NCBI RefSeq assembly: GCF_013205055.1
Contig: NZ_JABMLF010000001.1
Coordinates: 744,001 to 808,000, forward strand
Direction: 5' to 3'
DNA from: Rathayibacter sp. VKM Ac-2856
Lineage (GTDB): Bacteria; Actinomycetota; Actinomycetes; Actinomycetales; Microbacteriaceae
DNA length: 64,000 nt
The notes below the pieces were generated by a model. The model saw only the letters and a list, made by a program, of their open reading frames with translations. It was not told where the DNA came from and did no database searches. The translations under genes were made by a program, and so were the position numbers. Positions 1-7,850 of the stretch are shown piece by piece (positions within the stretch are counted from its first letter, which is position 1; each line of letters starts with the position of its first letter).

Positions 1-1241
1 ACGCCGGGCGAGACGCCGTCCGCCGTCTTGAGCAGGCCGAAGACCAGCCAGGGCTGCCGGCCCATCTCGGTGAAGACCCAGCCGACGATCATCGCGAGCA
101 GCGGCAGCGGGGCCGCCCAGATCGCGATCCGCCACATCCACTGCTTCGGCTCGCGGCCCTTGCGGGTGAACCAGAGGCCGGCGGCGGCGACGCCGATGGC
201 GAGGACGCCGAGCGCCATCATCCAGCGGAACGACCAGTAGGTGACCCAGATGATCGGCGTGTAGTCGCCGGGGCCGTAGACGGCGCTGTACTGCGCCTGC
301 AGGTCGTTGATGCCCTCGACGGTGCCGGTGAAGGTGTGGGTGGAGAGGAAGGAGAGCAGGTACGGGATGCGGATCGAGAAGAGCTCGCTCGAGCCGTCCG
401 GCGTGCCCCAGGTGAAGATCGAGAAGGAGGCGTCGACACCGGTCGAGGTCCGGTAGAGCGCCTCGGCGGCCGCCATCTTCATCGGCTGCGTGTCGACCAT
501 CGCGAGGCCGAGCGAGTCGCCTGTGAAGAGGGTGAGCCCCCCGCTGATCAGCATCATCCAGGCGCCGAAGCGCAGCGCCGGGCGCATGGTCTCGAGGTGC
601 TGGTTGCGCGACAGGTGGTACGCGGCGACGCTGATGATGACGGCGGCCGAGACCATGAAGCAGGCGAAGATCGTGTGCGGGAACGCGGCGAGCGCGACCT
701 TGTTGGTGAGCAGGGCCCAGATGTCAGTGAGCTCGGCGCGGCCCTTGGCCTCGTTGATCCGGAAGCCGACCGGGTTCTGCATGAAGGCGTTCGCCGCGAT
801 GATGAAGTAGGCCGACAGTGTCGTGCCGAGCGTGGTGAGCCAGATCGTCGCGAGGTGCAGCTTCGCCGGGAGCTTGTCCCAGCCGAAGATCCACAGGCCG
901 ATGAACGTCGCCTCGAGGAAGAACGCGAGCAGACCCTCGAACGCGAGCGGGGCGCCGAAGACGTCGCCGACGAAGCGGGAGTAGTCGCTCCAGTTCATCC
1001 CGAACTGGAACTCCTGGACGATGCCGGTGACGACGCCCATCGCGAAGTTGATCAGGAAGATCTTCCCGAAGAACTTCGTCAGCTGCAGGTAGTGCACGCG
1101 TCCGGTGCGCACCCAGCAGGTCTGGAAGATCGCCACCGTGAGCGCCATGCCGATCGTGAGCGGCACGAAGAGGAAGTGGTAGATCGTCGTCAGGCCGAAC
1201 TGCCAGCGCGACAGGAGGAGCGGATCCAGGAGTTCGTTCAC
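1..1241 (-). CDS. cydA: Cytochrome bd ubiquinol oxidase subunit I (3' end beyond window)
   Basis: This is the quinol-oxidising subunit of the membrane-bound cytochrome bd terminal oxidase, which passes electrons from the quinone pool to oxygen. About 413 residues are visible; the family is usually near 450-500, so only the C-terminal end, and probably cydB after it, lies left of the window. The N-terminus has the family pattern SRWQFGLTTIYHF with His22 at the position of the heme ligand, several hydrophobic helices follow, and the signature GRQPW is seen close to the left edge. The GTG start at 1241 is preceded at 7 nt by TAGGCT (1249-1254), a good -10 element, and there is no Shine-Dalgarno site, so the mRNA is probably leaderless. 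A perfect inverted repeat lies about 130 bp upstream of that -10. Identification is firm. Confidence 0.96.
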   Translation of the reverse strand, partial: MNELLDPLLLSRWQFGLTTIYHFLFVPLTIGMALTVAIFQTCWVRTGRVHYLQLTKFFGKIFLINFAMGVVTGIVQEFQFGMNWSDYSRFVGDVFGAPLAFEGLLAFFLEATFIGLWIFGWDKLPAKLHLATIWLTTLGTTLSAYFIIAANAFMQNPVGFRINEAKGRAELTDIWALLTNKVALAAFPHTIFACFMVSAAVIISVAAYHLSRNQHLETMRPALRFGAWMMLISGGLTLFTGDSLGLAMVDTQPMKMAAAEALYRTSTGVDASFSIFTWGTPDGSSELFSIRIPYLLSFLSTHTFTGTVEGINDLQAQYSAVYGPGDYTPIIWVTYWSFRWMMALGVLAIGVAAAGLWFTRKGREPKQWMWRIAIWAAPLPLLAMIVGWVFTEMGRQPWLVFGLLKTADGVSPG

Positions 1242-1248
1242 AGCCCCG

Positions 1249-1254
1249 AGCCTA
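1249..1254 (-). promoter_or_regulatory. Predicted -10 element of a leaderless cydA promoter
   Basis: TAGGCT read on the minus strand sits 7 nt before the cydA GTG codon. The same hexamer at the same distance precedes other genes in this window (for example 40379-40384 and 46243-46248). No clear -35 is seen. Confidence 0.5.
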
Positions 1255-1385
1255 GGTCGGCTCGGGGGGCCGAACAGGCTCGGATCCCAGTACTGGAGCG
1301 GATGTGCGGGCCTCAGGAGCCCCTCGGCGACCCCCTTCCCGGGGCCCTCGCCGGGGACTCGTGGACACCCTCCCGCCGGCGATCG

Positions 1386-1418
1386 CTCGACGTCGAGACA
1401 GAGCGTCTCGACGTCGAG
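1386..1418. promoter_or_regulatory. 33-bp perfect inverted repeat, candidate operator, in the 407-bp gap between cydA and tetR
   Basis: The arms CTCGACGTCGAGAC (1386-1399) and GTCTCGACGTCGAG (1405-1418) are exact reverse complements separated by AGAGC. Each arm also contains its own 12-bp palindrome CTCGACGTCGAG, and the two palindromes are 21 bp apart, which is two helical turns. This is what tandem binding of a dimeric regulator would need. It lies upstream of both divergent genes, about 130 bp from the cydA -10 and about 220 bp from the tetR -10. No T-run follows on either strand, so a terminator is unlikely. I see no gene or other strong signal in the remainder of 1242-1648. Confidence 0.5.
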
Positions 1419-1648
1419 GAAGTCGTCCGCGCCGGTCCTGGTCGACAGCGCTCGAGGCCGTCAGCAGGCTCGCGAGGGGACTCTCGACGGCGAGGAATCG
1501 GGCTGGGCCGCGAAGGGTGAGAAAAACCGCCAACAACTCCCAGCGATTCCACAGCTGAGGCGGTGCCCAAGGTGCGCGGTGGGAAAGCGTGCGCGGCGGT
1601 CCGTGCCGCTCGCGGCTCCTGCTCGGCCGCGCCCCCTACGATCGAGGA

Positions 1649-2233
1649 ATGCCGAGCAAGGGGAGCTACGCCAAGGGCGTCGCGAAACGCGAGGAGATCC
1701 TGCAGACCGCCCTCGAGGTGTTCTCGCGGCAGGGGTACCGCAAGGCCTCGCTGCGCGAGATCTCGGAGGAGGTCGGCCTGACGCAGGCGGGGCTCCTGCA
1801 CTACTTCGACTCGAAGGAGGAGCTCTTCGCCGAGGTCCTCCGCAAGCGCGACGACACCGACCGCGCCGTCTACGACCTCGAGCAGAAGGGCGACCAGGCG
1901 ATCGAGGAGGTCGTCCGGCTGATCCGCCACAACAGCGAGGTGCCGGGCCTCGTCCACCTCTACGCGACCCTCTCCGCCGACGCCACCGACGAGTCGCACC
2001 CCGCGCACGAGTTCTTCGTCGAGCGGTACCGCACCGTCAACGACGTCTTCGCCGCCCGCGTCCGCGAGGACCAGAGCGACGGCCTCATCGCCGCCGACAT
2101 CGATCCCGAGCTCGCGGCGAAGATGATCACCGCGCTGTCCGACGGTCTGCAGGTGCAGTGGCTCCTCGACGACCAGGTCGACATGGGCTCGATCGTCGAG
2201 ACCTTCTGGTCGCTGCTCAAGCGGGTCCGCTGA
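1649..2233 (+). CDS. TetR/AcrR family transcriptional regulator
   Basis: A 194-residue one-component repressor-type protein. Residues 10-55 form the TetR helix-turn-helix, with the typical motif SLREISEEVGLTQAGLLHYF followed by SKEELF; the rest is an all-helical ligand-binding and dimerisation domain with no recognisable ligand. The ATG at 1649 was chosen because TACGAT (1637-1642) lies exactly 6 nt before it, suggesting a leaderless mRNA; a longer frame reaching back to 1589 would include that -10. The DedA gene starts 21 bp after its stop, so the two are probably cotranscribed and the regulator may control dedA or the divergent cydA. The inverted repeat at 1386-1418 is a possible binding site, which is inference. 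Confidence 0.88.
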   Translation: MPSKGSYAKGVAKREEILQTALEVFSRQGYRKASLREISEEVGLTQAGLLHYFDSKEELFAEVLRKRDDTDRAVYDLEQKGDQAIEEVVRLIRHNSEVPGLVHLYATLSADATDESHPAHEFFVERYRTVNDVFAARVREDQSDGLIAADIDPELAAKMITALSDGLQVQWLLDDQVDMGSIVETFWSLLKRVR

Positions 2234-2254
2234 CGTGAGCGAGCGCACCCGGCC

Positions 2255-2893
2255 GTGAACGACGCTCTGACCGGCATCCTCGCCTTCGTCGTGAGCGTGC
2301 CGCCCGTCTGGCGGACCCTGCTCGCGGGCCTCGCCGTCTTCTTCGAGACGACGATCCTCGCCGGGCTGATCGTGCCGGGCGACACGATCGTGATCGTCAG
2401 CGCGACCGGGGTCACCTCTCCCCTGCAGTTCGTCGCCCTCGCGATCACCGTGATCATCGGCGCGCTCTGCGGCGAGTCGGTGGGCTTTTACCTCGGCCGC
2501 TGGTTCGGCCCGCGGATCCGGGCCTCCCGGCTCGGCCGGCGCCTCGGCGAGAAGAACTGGCTGCGCGCCGAGCGCTACCTCGCGCGCCGCGGCGGCATCG
2601 CCGTCTTCCTCTCGCGCTTCCTCCCGGTGCTGCACTCGCTCATCCCCCTCACGGTCGGGATGAGCGGCATGAGCTACCGCACGTTCATGGCCTGGACGAC
2701 ACCCGCGTGCATCGTCTGGTCGTTCGCCTACGTCGGCGTCGGCGCCGCCGCGGCCGGCGGCTACCGCGAGCTGTCGGACAGCCTGCACTACGCCGGGTAC
2801 CTCTTCGTCGGAGCGATCGTGGTCTTCGTGCTGATCGTCTTCGGCGTGAAGAAGCTGCTCTCACGCGCGGAGGCGCGTCACCTCGACGAGTGA
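2255..2893 (+). CDS. DedA family membrane protein
   Basis: A 212-residue polytopic membrane protein of the DedA/SNARE-associated family, whose members act in membrane homeostasis, several as flippases of undecaprenyl phosphate or phospholipids. Seen here are a first hydrophobic pair with VPGDTIVIV, the central ESVGFYLGRWFG segment, the conserved FLSRFLPVLHSLIPLTVG stretch and two C-terminal membrane helices. Length is normal for the family. The GTG start at 2255 lies 21 bp after the tetR stop and lacks a clear ribosome-binding site, so it may depend on translation of the upstream gene. Its stop codon lies within a perfect 13-bp hairpin that probably ends the transcript. The substrate cannot be told from sequence. 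Confidence 0.88.
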   Translation: MNDALTGILAFVVSVPPVWRTLLAGLAVFFETTILAGLIVPGDTIVIVSATGVTSPLQFVALAITVIIGALCGESVGFYLGRWFGPRIRASRLGRRLGEKNWLRAERYLARRGGIAVFLSRFLPVLHSLIPLTVGMSGMSYRTFMAWTTPACIVWSFAYVGVGAAAAGGYRELSDSLHYAGYLFVGAIVVFVLIVFGVKKLLSRAEARHLDE

Positions 2894-2902
2894 CGCGCCT
2901 CC
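2869..2902 (+). terminator. Hairpin overlapping the dedA stop codon
   Basis: GGAGGCGCGTCAC (2869-2881) pairs perfectly with GTGACGCGCCTCC (2890-2902) across an 8-nt loop. The dedA TGA (2891-2893) is inside the second arm. It lies between convergent dedA and the osmoprotectant operon and could work for both. No U-tract follows. Confidence 0.6.
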
Positions 2903-2920
2903 GGGCGTGAGCGGGTGGGC

Positions 2921-3847
2921 TCAGCCGATGAGGTCGGCGGAGGTGAGCCACTCGGTCGCGATGGCCGCGGCCGACTTCTGCTCGTTGACGCTCTCGGCGT
3001 TCAGCGCGACGAGGTCCTCGGCGGTCAGCTTCGCGCTGACCTCGTTCAGGATCTCGGCGGCGTCGTCGTCGACCTTGTCGGAGACGATCGGCACCACGTT
3101 GTCCGCGACGAACAGGCCGTCGGGGTCGGCGAGGGGCAGCAGGTCGTTCGACTCGATGTTCGGGTCGGCGGTGTAGATGTTCGCCATCTGGATCTGGTTG
3201 CTGGTCAGCGCGTCGACGGTCGTCGATCCGCCGCTGTCCTCGATCGCCTGGAACGTCGTGGTGATGCCGTACTTCGACTGGAGCGCGTCGGGCCCGTAGG
3301 GGCGCGTCTGCAGCTCGGAGTTGCCGCCGAGCACGATCGTGTCGGTGACGTTCTTGAGCGAGGCGATGTCGGTCAGGTTCCACTGGTCGGCGAAGGCCTG
3401 GGTGACCGTGTAGGAGTTCTGGTCGCTCGCGTCCGCGGCGTCGAGCGCGCGCAGGCCGTCGGGCAGGGCCTCGGTGAGCGCCGAGTAGACGTCGTCGGCC
3501 GTGGTCGCGGTCGTGTCCGGCTCCAGCGCCTGCAGGAGGCTGCCGCCGTACTCGGGGAAGACGTCGATCGAGCCGCTCTCGATCTCGGGCAGGTAGATCT
3601 CGCGCTGACCGATGCGGAAGTCGCGCTGCACGGTCATCCCCCCGTCCTCGAGGGCCTGAGCGTAGATCTCCGCGATGATCTCGTTCGAGTAGTAGTCCTG
3701 CGAGCCGATGACGATGGTGTCGCCGCCGGCGGTCGCTCCCGATCCTTCGTCGAGCGGATCGCTGGACGAGCACCCTGCCAGTGCCACGACGGCACCGACC
3801 GCGAGTGCGCTGAGCGCGACACGGCCCTTCTTGGTTGCTGTGAACAT
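2921..3847 (-). CDS. Osmoprotectant (glycine betaine/choline-type) ABC transporter, substrate-binding lipoprotein
   Basis: Extracellular solute-binding protein of the OpuAC/ProX family (308 residues) that delivers a quaternary-ammonium solute to the permeases encoded upstream. A signal peptide with lipobox LAGC near residues 23-26 shows lipid anchoring, followed by a Ser/Asp linker. The mature part carries GSQDYYSNEIIAEIYAQALE and FPEYGGSLLQAL, typical of this family. GTG at 3850 and ATG at 3847 are both possible; I chose the ATG because AAGGGA lies 8 nt before it. It is the last gene of a four-gene operon, one base or so after the stop of the permease gene. The exact ligand (betaine, carnitine, choline or proline betaine) cannot be told. 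Confidence 0.9.
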   Translation of the reverse strand: MFTATKKGRVALSALAVGAVVALAGCSSSDPLDEGSGATAGGDTIVIGSQDYYSNEIIAEIYAQALEDGGMTVQRDFRIGQREIYLPEIESGSIDVFPEYGGSLLQALEPDTTATTADDVYSALTEALPDGLRALDAADASDQNSYTVTQAFADQWNLTDIASLKNVTDTIVLGGNSELQTRPYGPDALQSKYGITTTFQAIEDSGGSTTVDALTSNQIQMANIYTADPNIESNDLLPLADPDGLFVADNVVPIVSDKVDDDAAEILNEVSAKLTAEDLVALNAESVNEQKSAAAIATEWLTSADLIG

Positions 3848-3850
3848 CAC

Positions 3851-4606
3851 TTATTTCCCTTCTTCGATGGGGATTCCCACCACCGCGCGTCGTCGGAGTG
3901 ACGGAGCGCGGAAACCTGCCTTGCCGGTCGAGACGCGGCCGAGACCGACCACGACGCCGCGGGGCACGGCGACCCGCTGGAGGATCGCGAACAGCACCTC
4001 GCTGAGCAGCGTCAGCGCGATCACGATGATCGAGCCCGCGAGCATCTGCGGGTAGTCGCCCGCCTTCACGCCCTGAAAGATGTAGTGGCCGAGGCCGCCT
4101 GAGCCGATGTAGTCGGCGAGCGTCGCCGTCGCGATGATCTGCAGCGTCCCGACGCGCAGACCGCCGATCAGCAGCGGCAGTCCCAGCGGGATCTCGACCC
4201 GGGTCAGGATCTGCCACTCGGTCATGCCCACGGCGCGGGCGGCGTCGACTGTGCGGCGGTCGACGGCCTCGAGACCGGAGTAGGCGCCCGCGAGGATAGA
4301 CGGGATCGCCAGGATCACCAGCGCGATCAGCGGTGCGCCGAGCCCGAGGCCCAGGCTCATCGCCGCGAGGACGAGCACGCCGAGCGTGGGCAGGGCGCGG
4401 AGCCCGCCGGCGACGGGGACGGCGATGCCCTTGCCCTTGCCGGTGTGCCCGATCAGGTAGCCGATCGGGATCGCGATGGCGGCGGCGAGGACCAGCACGA
4501 GGAGGCTGATGCCGAGGTGCTGCGCGACACGGGTCGGGATGCCGTAGACGCCCTCCCAGTGCGCCGGATCGCCGATCCAGGCGAAGGCCTCTGCGATGAG
4601 GTTCAT
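3851..4606 (-). CDS. Osmoprotectant ABC transporter permease (second)
   Basis: A 251-residue inner-membrane permease of the OpuCB/OpuCD/ProW class, with several transmembrane helices and the EAA-type loop that contacts the ATPase (AARAVGMTEWQILTRVEIPL, about residues 125-145). Together with the first permease it forms the channel for the compatible solute. The ATG at 4606 shares an ATGA with the stop of the previous gene (4603-4606), typical of translational coupling; a longer frame upstream of this ATG would overlap the first permease gene and is rejected. Function is clear from family and context, the solute is not. Confidence 0.92.
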   Translation of the reverse strand: MNLIAEAFAWIGDPAHWEGVYGIPTRVAQHLGISLLVLVLAAAIAIPIGYLIGHTGKGKGIAVPVAGGLRALPTLGVLVLAAMSLGLGLGAPLIALVILAIPSILAGAYSGLEAVDRRTVDAARAVGMTEWQILTRVEIPLGLPLLIGGLRVGTLQIIATATLADYIGSGGLGHYIFQGVKAGDYPQMLAGSIIVIALTLLSEVLFAILQRVAVPRGVVVGLGRVSTGKAGFRAPSLRRRAVVGIPIEEGK

Positions 4607-5286
4607 GCGGTCACCGCCTTCTCGACGCGCTGGGCTCTGCGGGAGCGGGCCCGATCGAGCGCGGTCCACGGCATGAGCAGTCGGCCGAGCAGCACGAGCA
4701 GGCCGTCGAGCACGAGGGCCAGCGCGATGGTGAGGACGATGCCGGTGATGATCTCGCCCTGGATGCCGCGCTGGAAGCCGTCGGTGAAGAGCAGGCCGAG
4801 GCTCTGGATGCCGAGCACCGCGCCGACCGTGACGAGGCTGACGGTGCTCACCGTGACGACCCGGAGGCCGGAGAGCAGGACCGGGCCGGCGAGCGGGAAC
4901 TCGACCTTCCAGAACCGCGCCCAGCCGGAGTAGCCCATCGCCGTCGCAGACTGGGTCACGTCCTCCGACACCGCGGAGAGCGCGTCGGAGGCGGTCCGCA
5001 CCATCAGCGCGACGCCGTAGAGGGTCAGGCCGATGATGACGTTCGCCGTGGAGCGGAGCGGGATGCCGAGCAGCGCCGGCAGGAGGATGAACATCGCGAG
5101 GGACGGGATCGCGTAGAGCACGCCGAGACCGGTGAGCAGCGTGCCGCGGCTCCAGCGGTAGCGGTTCGCGATCCAGCCGAACGGCAGCGCGATGACGAAG
5201 CTGAGCAGGATCGGCGGCACCGACAGCGCGAGATGCGCCAGCAGGTTCGCGACGATCTGATCGGTGTTGTTGACGACCCAGTTCAC
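4603..5286 (-). CDS. Osmoprotectant ABC transporter permease (first)
   Basis: A 227-residue permease with about five to six membrane helices and the EAA loop SATAMGYSGWARFWKVEFPL around residues 130-150. It is shorter than its partner and closest in organisation to OpuCB. The GTG start at 5286 overlaps the stop of the ATPase gene by four bases (GTGA, 5283-5286). The order ATPase, permease, permease, binding protein is that of classical opuC operons of Gram-positive bacteria (family knowledge). Confidence 0.92.
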   Translation of the reverse strand: MNWVVNNTDQIVANLLAHLALSVPPILLSFVIALPFGWIANRYRWSRGTLLTGLGVLYAIPSLAMFILLPALLGIPLRSTANVIIGLTLYGVALMVRTASDALSAVSEDVTQSATAMGYSGWARFWKVEFPLAGPVLLSGLRVVTVSTVSLVTVGAVLGIQSLGLLFTDGFQRGIQGEIITGIVLTIALALVLDGLLVLLGRLLMPWTALDRARSRRAQRVEKAVTA

Positions 5287-6113
5287 GCGTCGACGCCGTC
5301 CTGGGGGCGCAGGACGCCGGTCGTCCGCCCGTCCGCGTCGACCACGATCCGCGCGCCGTCGCGCACCTCGATCGAGAGCGAGCGCTTGCCGCGGTCGGCG
5401 CCGACGAAGCCCGCCACGAACTCGCTGGCGGGATTCGCCAGGATCTCGGCGGGCGAGCCCTTCTGCGCGATCCGGCCGCCCTTCTCGAGGATGACGACCT
5501 GGTCGCCGAGGAGGAAGGCCTCGTCGATGTCGTGGGTGACGAAGACGACCGTCTTGTCGAGCTCGTGCTGCAGGCGCAGCGTCTCGCGCTGGAGGTCGGC
5601 GCGCACGAGCGGGTCGACGGCGCCGAACGGCTCGTCCATCAGCAGGATGTTCGGGTCGACGGCGAGTCCGCGCGCGACTCCCACCCGCTGCTGCTGGCCA
5701 CCGGAGAGCTGGCTCGGGTAGCGGGCGGCGAGCGACCGGTCGAGCCCGACCGTGTCCATCAGCTCGAGCGCGCGGGCGTGGGCGGGCTTCTTCGCCACGC
5801 CGTTCAGCCGCGGCACGGTGGCGATGTTGTCGATGACCTTGCGGTGCGGCAGGAGGCCGGAGTTCTGCATCACGTAGCCGATGCGACGCCGGAGCGCGAC
5901 GGCGGGGAGGGTCGAGATGTCCTCGCCGTCGATCTCGATCGTGCCGCCGGTCGGCTCGATCATGCGGTTGATCATCCGCAGAATCGTCGTCTTGCCGCAG
6001 CCCGAGGAGCCGACGAAGACCGTGGTCTGCCGAGAGGGCAGCACCAGCGAGAAGTCGTCCACCGCCCGCGTGCCGTCCGGATACTGCTTGCTCACTCCGC
6101 GGAATTCGATCAC
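5283..6113 (-). CDS. Osmoprotectant ABC transporter ATP-binding protein
   Basis: The cytoplasmic ATPase (276 residues) that powers the importer. Visible motifs are Walker A GSSGCGKTT (about residues 36-44), the Q-loop region around YVMQNSGLL, the ABC signature LSGGQQQR, Walker B ILLMDEPFGAVDP and the switch His in VTHDIDEA. The segment after residue 230 is a short partial regulatory domain; full OpuCA proteins carry two CBS domains, which are not evident here. The GTG start at 6113 has purine-rich AGGGAAGAG upstream. It is the first gene of the operon; the promoter should be in the 190-bp gap up to 6303, which also contains the repeat at 6267-6317. I did not find a convincing -35/-10 pair there. 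Confidence 0.93.
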   Translation of the reverse strand: MIEFRGVSKQYPDGTRAVDDFSLVLPSRQTTVFVGSSGCGKTTILRMINRMIEPTGGTIEIDGEDISTLPAVALRRRIGYVMQNSGLLPHRKVIDNIATVPRLNGVAKKPAHARALELMDTVGLDRSLAARYPSQLSGGQQQRVGVARGLAVDPNILLMDEPFGAVDPLVRADLQRETLRLQHELDKTVVFVTHDIDEAFLLGDQVVILEKGGRIAQKGSPAEILANPASEFVAGFVGADRGKRSLSIEVRDGARIVVDADGRTTGVLRPQDGVDA

Positions 6114-6266
6114 GGTCCTGCTCTTCCCTGTCCCGTGGTCCCGGTCAGAACCTGGCGGCTAGCAAAACATCATTCGAAGACGCGTGCCAACCCGAGCGGC
6201 GCAGTGTTGCACCGGAGCGTGGAAACAGCTAGGCCCTGGACGGCCCTCGCGAACGGGTGTCGAGCC

Positions 6267-6317
6267 GGATCAGGCCTCAGCCTGGATCAGGCCTCGGTCC
6301 GGATCAGGCCTCGGTCT
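6267..6317. repeat. Three tandem 17-bp repeats across the 3' end of a tetR gene
   Basis: Three consecutive 17-bp units start with GGATCAGGCCTC at 6267, 6284 and 6301. The third unit contains the stop codon and last codons of the TetR gene (stop at 6304-6306); the first two lie beyond it. Units differ at one to three positions. It looks like slippage duplication of a gene end. Confidence 0.85.
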
Positions 6318-6960
6318 GGCCGTAGTGCATCGAGAGGTAGTTGCGCAGCAGCGCGCGGCTCTCGTCGATGAAGCGCTGGTCGCCGTGGGGGTCGATCAGG
6401 AAGGCGCGGGTGAGCATCGCGTCCGCGACCTCGATCGTGACCTCGAGGCGGAAGGACAGCTGCGCACCGCCCGGCAGGCCGTACTCGGACGCGAGGATCT
6501 CGGCGAAGCGGCGGGCGAAGAAACCCGCCTCGAACGCCTCGCCCGCGACCTCGGGGGCGTGGATCGTGTCGACGAAGCGGATGGAGCGGAAGCCGGCCTC
6601 GTTGCGGTGCATGTCGCAGAACGCGTCGATGGCGCAGTCGACGGCGCCCCACCAGTCGTCGGGGTGCTTCTCGCGGATGTCGGTGATGACCTTCTTGCGG
6701 AAGCGCTCGAGCGCCCGCTCGCGCAGCGCCTGGAGCACGGCGATCCGGTCGGGGAAGTAGCGGTAGACGGTGCCGATCGCGGCACCCGCCCGCTCGGCCA
6801 CCATCGCGGTGGTCAGGCGGTCGAAGCCGACCTCGTCGACCACGGCGGCCGCGGCGTCGAGGAGGGAGGCCAGCCGGGCCGCGCTGCGGACCTGGACGGG
6901 CTCGTTGCGGACCTGGGGCGACTCCCCGAAGGGGCGATCGACGAGGTTTCCAAGCGGCAC
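6304..6960 (-). CDS. TetR/AcrR family transcriptional regulator
   Basis: A 218-residue regulator. The helix-turn-helix is at about residues 30-75 (TTAMVAERAGAAIGTVYRYFPDR in part), followed by a helical sensor domain. The GTG at 6960 was chosen because AAGGAG sits 8-9 nt upstream; a much longer frame toward 7917 is the antisense of the neighbouring genes and is rejected. It lies directly upstream of the osmoprotectant operon on the same strand and diverges from the SRAP gene, so either may be its target. Its last codons are inside a 17-bp tandem repeat. The ligand is unknown. Confidence 0.88.
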   Translation of the reverse strand: MPLGNLVDRPFGESPQVRNEPVQVRSAARLASLLDAAAAVVDEVGFDRLTTAMVAERAGAAIGTVYRYFPDRIAVLQALRERALERFRKKVITDIREKHPDDWWGAVDCAIDAFCDMHRNEAGFRSIRFVDTIHAPEVAGEAFEAGFFARRFAEILASEYGLPGGAQLSFRLEVTIEVADAMLTRAFLIDPHGDQRFIDESRALLRNYLSMHYGQTEA

Positions 6961-7092
6961 GGCGCAGCTCCTTCGGTATCGGTTTCTACAATCGTACGCA
7001 CGTGAACGCGCCGTTCGCGTCGATTCACCGAAACTCTCTCGCTTTCTTCGCCCCACGTAGGGTGGGCGCGCAGCGGCACCCCAGGAGGACCC

Positions 7093-7806
7093 ATGTGCGG
7101 ACGCTTCGTCCTCTCGCAGACCAGCGCCGATCTGGTCGCTCTCTTCGACATCGACGAGCCGGGAGCGGACCTGCCCGGGCCGTCCTGGAACATCGCGCCG
7201 ACGCAGCGGATCGCCGTCGTCGCCGAGTCGATGAAGGGCGTGGAGGAGGGCGAGCCGCCGCGCCGACGGCTGGCGGGTGCCCGCTGGGGACTGGTGCCGC
7301 GCGCGGCCGCGGACCCGTCGGGAGCGCCGCTCTTCAATGCGCGGATCGAGTCGGTCGCCGAGAAGCCGTCGTTCCGCGAGGCGTTCGCCGCCCGCCGCGC
7401 GATCGTCCCCGCCTCCGGCTGGTACGAGTGGCGCGTCGGCGCGGACGGCGTGAAGGCGCCGGTCTTCGTCTCGCCGGGCGGCGGCGCCCTGGTGCTGTTC
7501 GCCGGGCTGTACGAGTGGTGGCGCGCGGCGGAGCCGGGGTCGCCGTGGCTGCTGTCGGCGACGATCCTGACCCGCCCCTCGGCCGGGGCCGTGACCGACG
7601 TGCACGAGCGGATGCCGGTGCTGCTGCAGCCGGAGCTGATCGAGGACTGGCTCGATCCGCTCACCCAGGGCGACGGCTCGCTGCTGCGCGCGGTGTCCGA
7701 CGGCGCGGCCGAGCTGGCGGAGGAGCTCGAGGTGCAGCGCGTCGGCGCGGCGGTCGGGACCGTCGGCACCGACGGCCCGGAGCTGATCGAGCCCGTCGAG
7801 GGCTGA
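7093..7806 (+). CDS. SRAP (YedK/HMCES) family abasic-site DNA-protein crosslinking protein
   Basis: SOS-response-associated peptidase family. These proteins use the alpha-amino and thiol groups of Cys2 to form a stable thiazolidine crosslink to abasic sites in single-stranded DNA, shielding them from cleavage. Seen here: the obligatory Met-Cys-Gly-Arg start (Cys2), the NIAPTQ segment with the conserved Asn, NARIESVAEKPSF, SGWYEW and the C-terminal VTDVHERMPVLL with the active-site His. Length, 237 residues, is normal. AGGAGG lies a few bases before the ATG, and TAGGGT (7058-7063) is a likely -10, giving a 5' leader of about 25 nt. No LexA site was recognised. Confidence 0.94.
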   Translation: MCGRFVLSQTSADLVALFDIDEPGADLPGPSWNIAPTQRIAVVAESMKGVEEGEPPRRRLAGARWGLVPRAAADPSGAPLFNARIESVAEKPSFREAFAARRAIVPASGWYEWRVGADGVKAPVFVSPGGGALVLFAGLYEWWRAAEPGSPWLLSATILTRPSAGAVTDVHERMPVLLQPELIEDWLDPLTQGDGSLLRAVSDGAAELAEELEVQRVGAAVGTVGTDGPELIEPVEG

Positions 7807-7850
7807 GCGCGCTCCCACGAGCGGACCGGAGCGTCTGGCACACTGGGCGG

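Noticed and set aside
1242-1648. Small coding frames in the cydA-tetR gap, on either strand.
   Set aside because: They are Arg/Pro/Ser-rich shadow frames without ribosome sites or promoters at the right distance.
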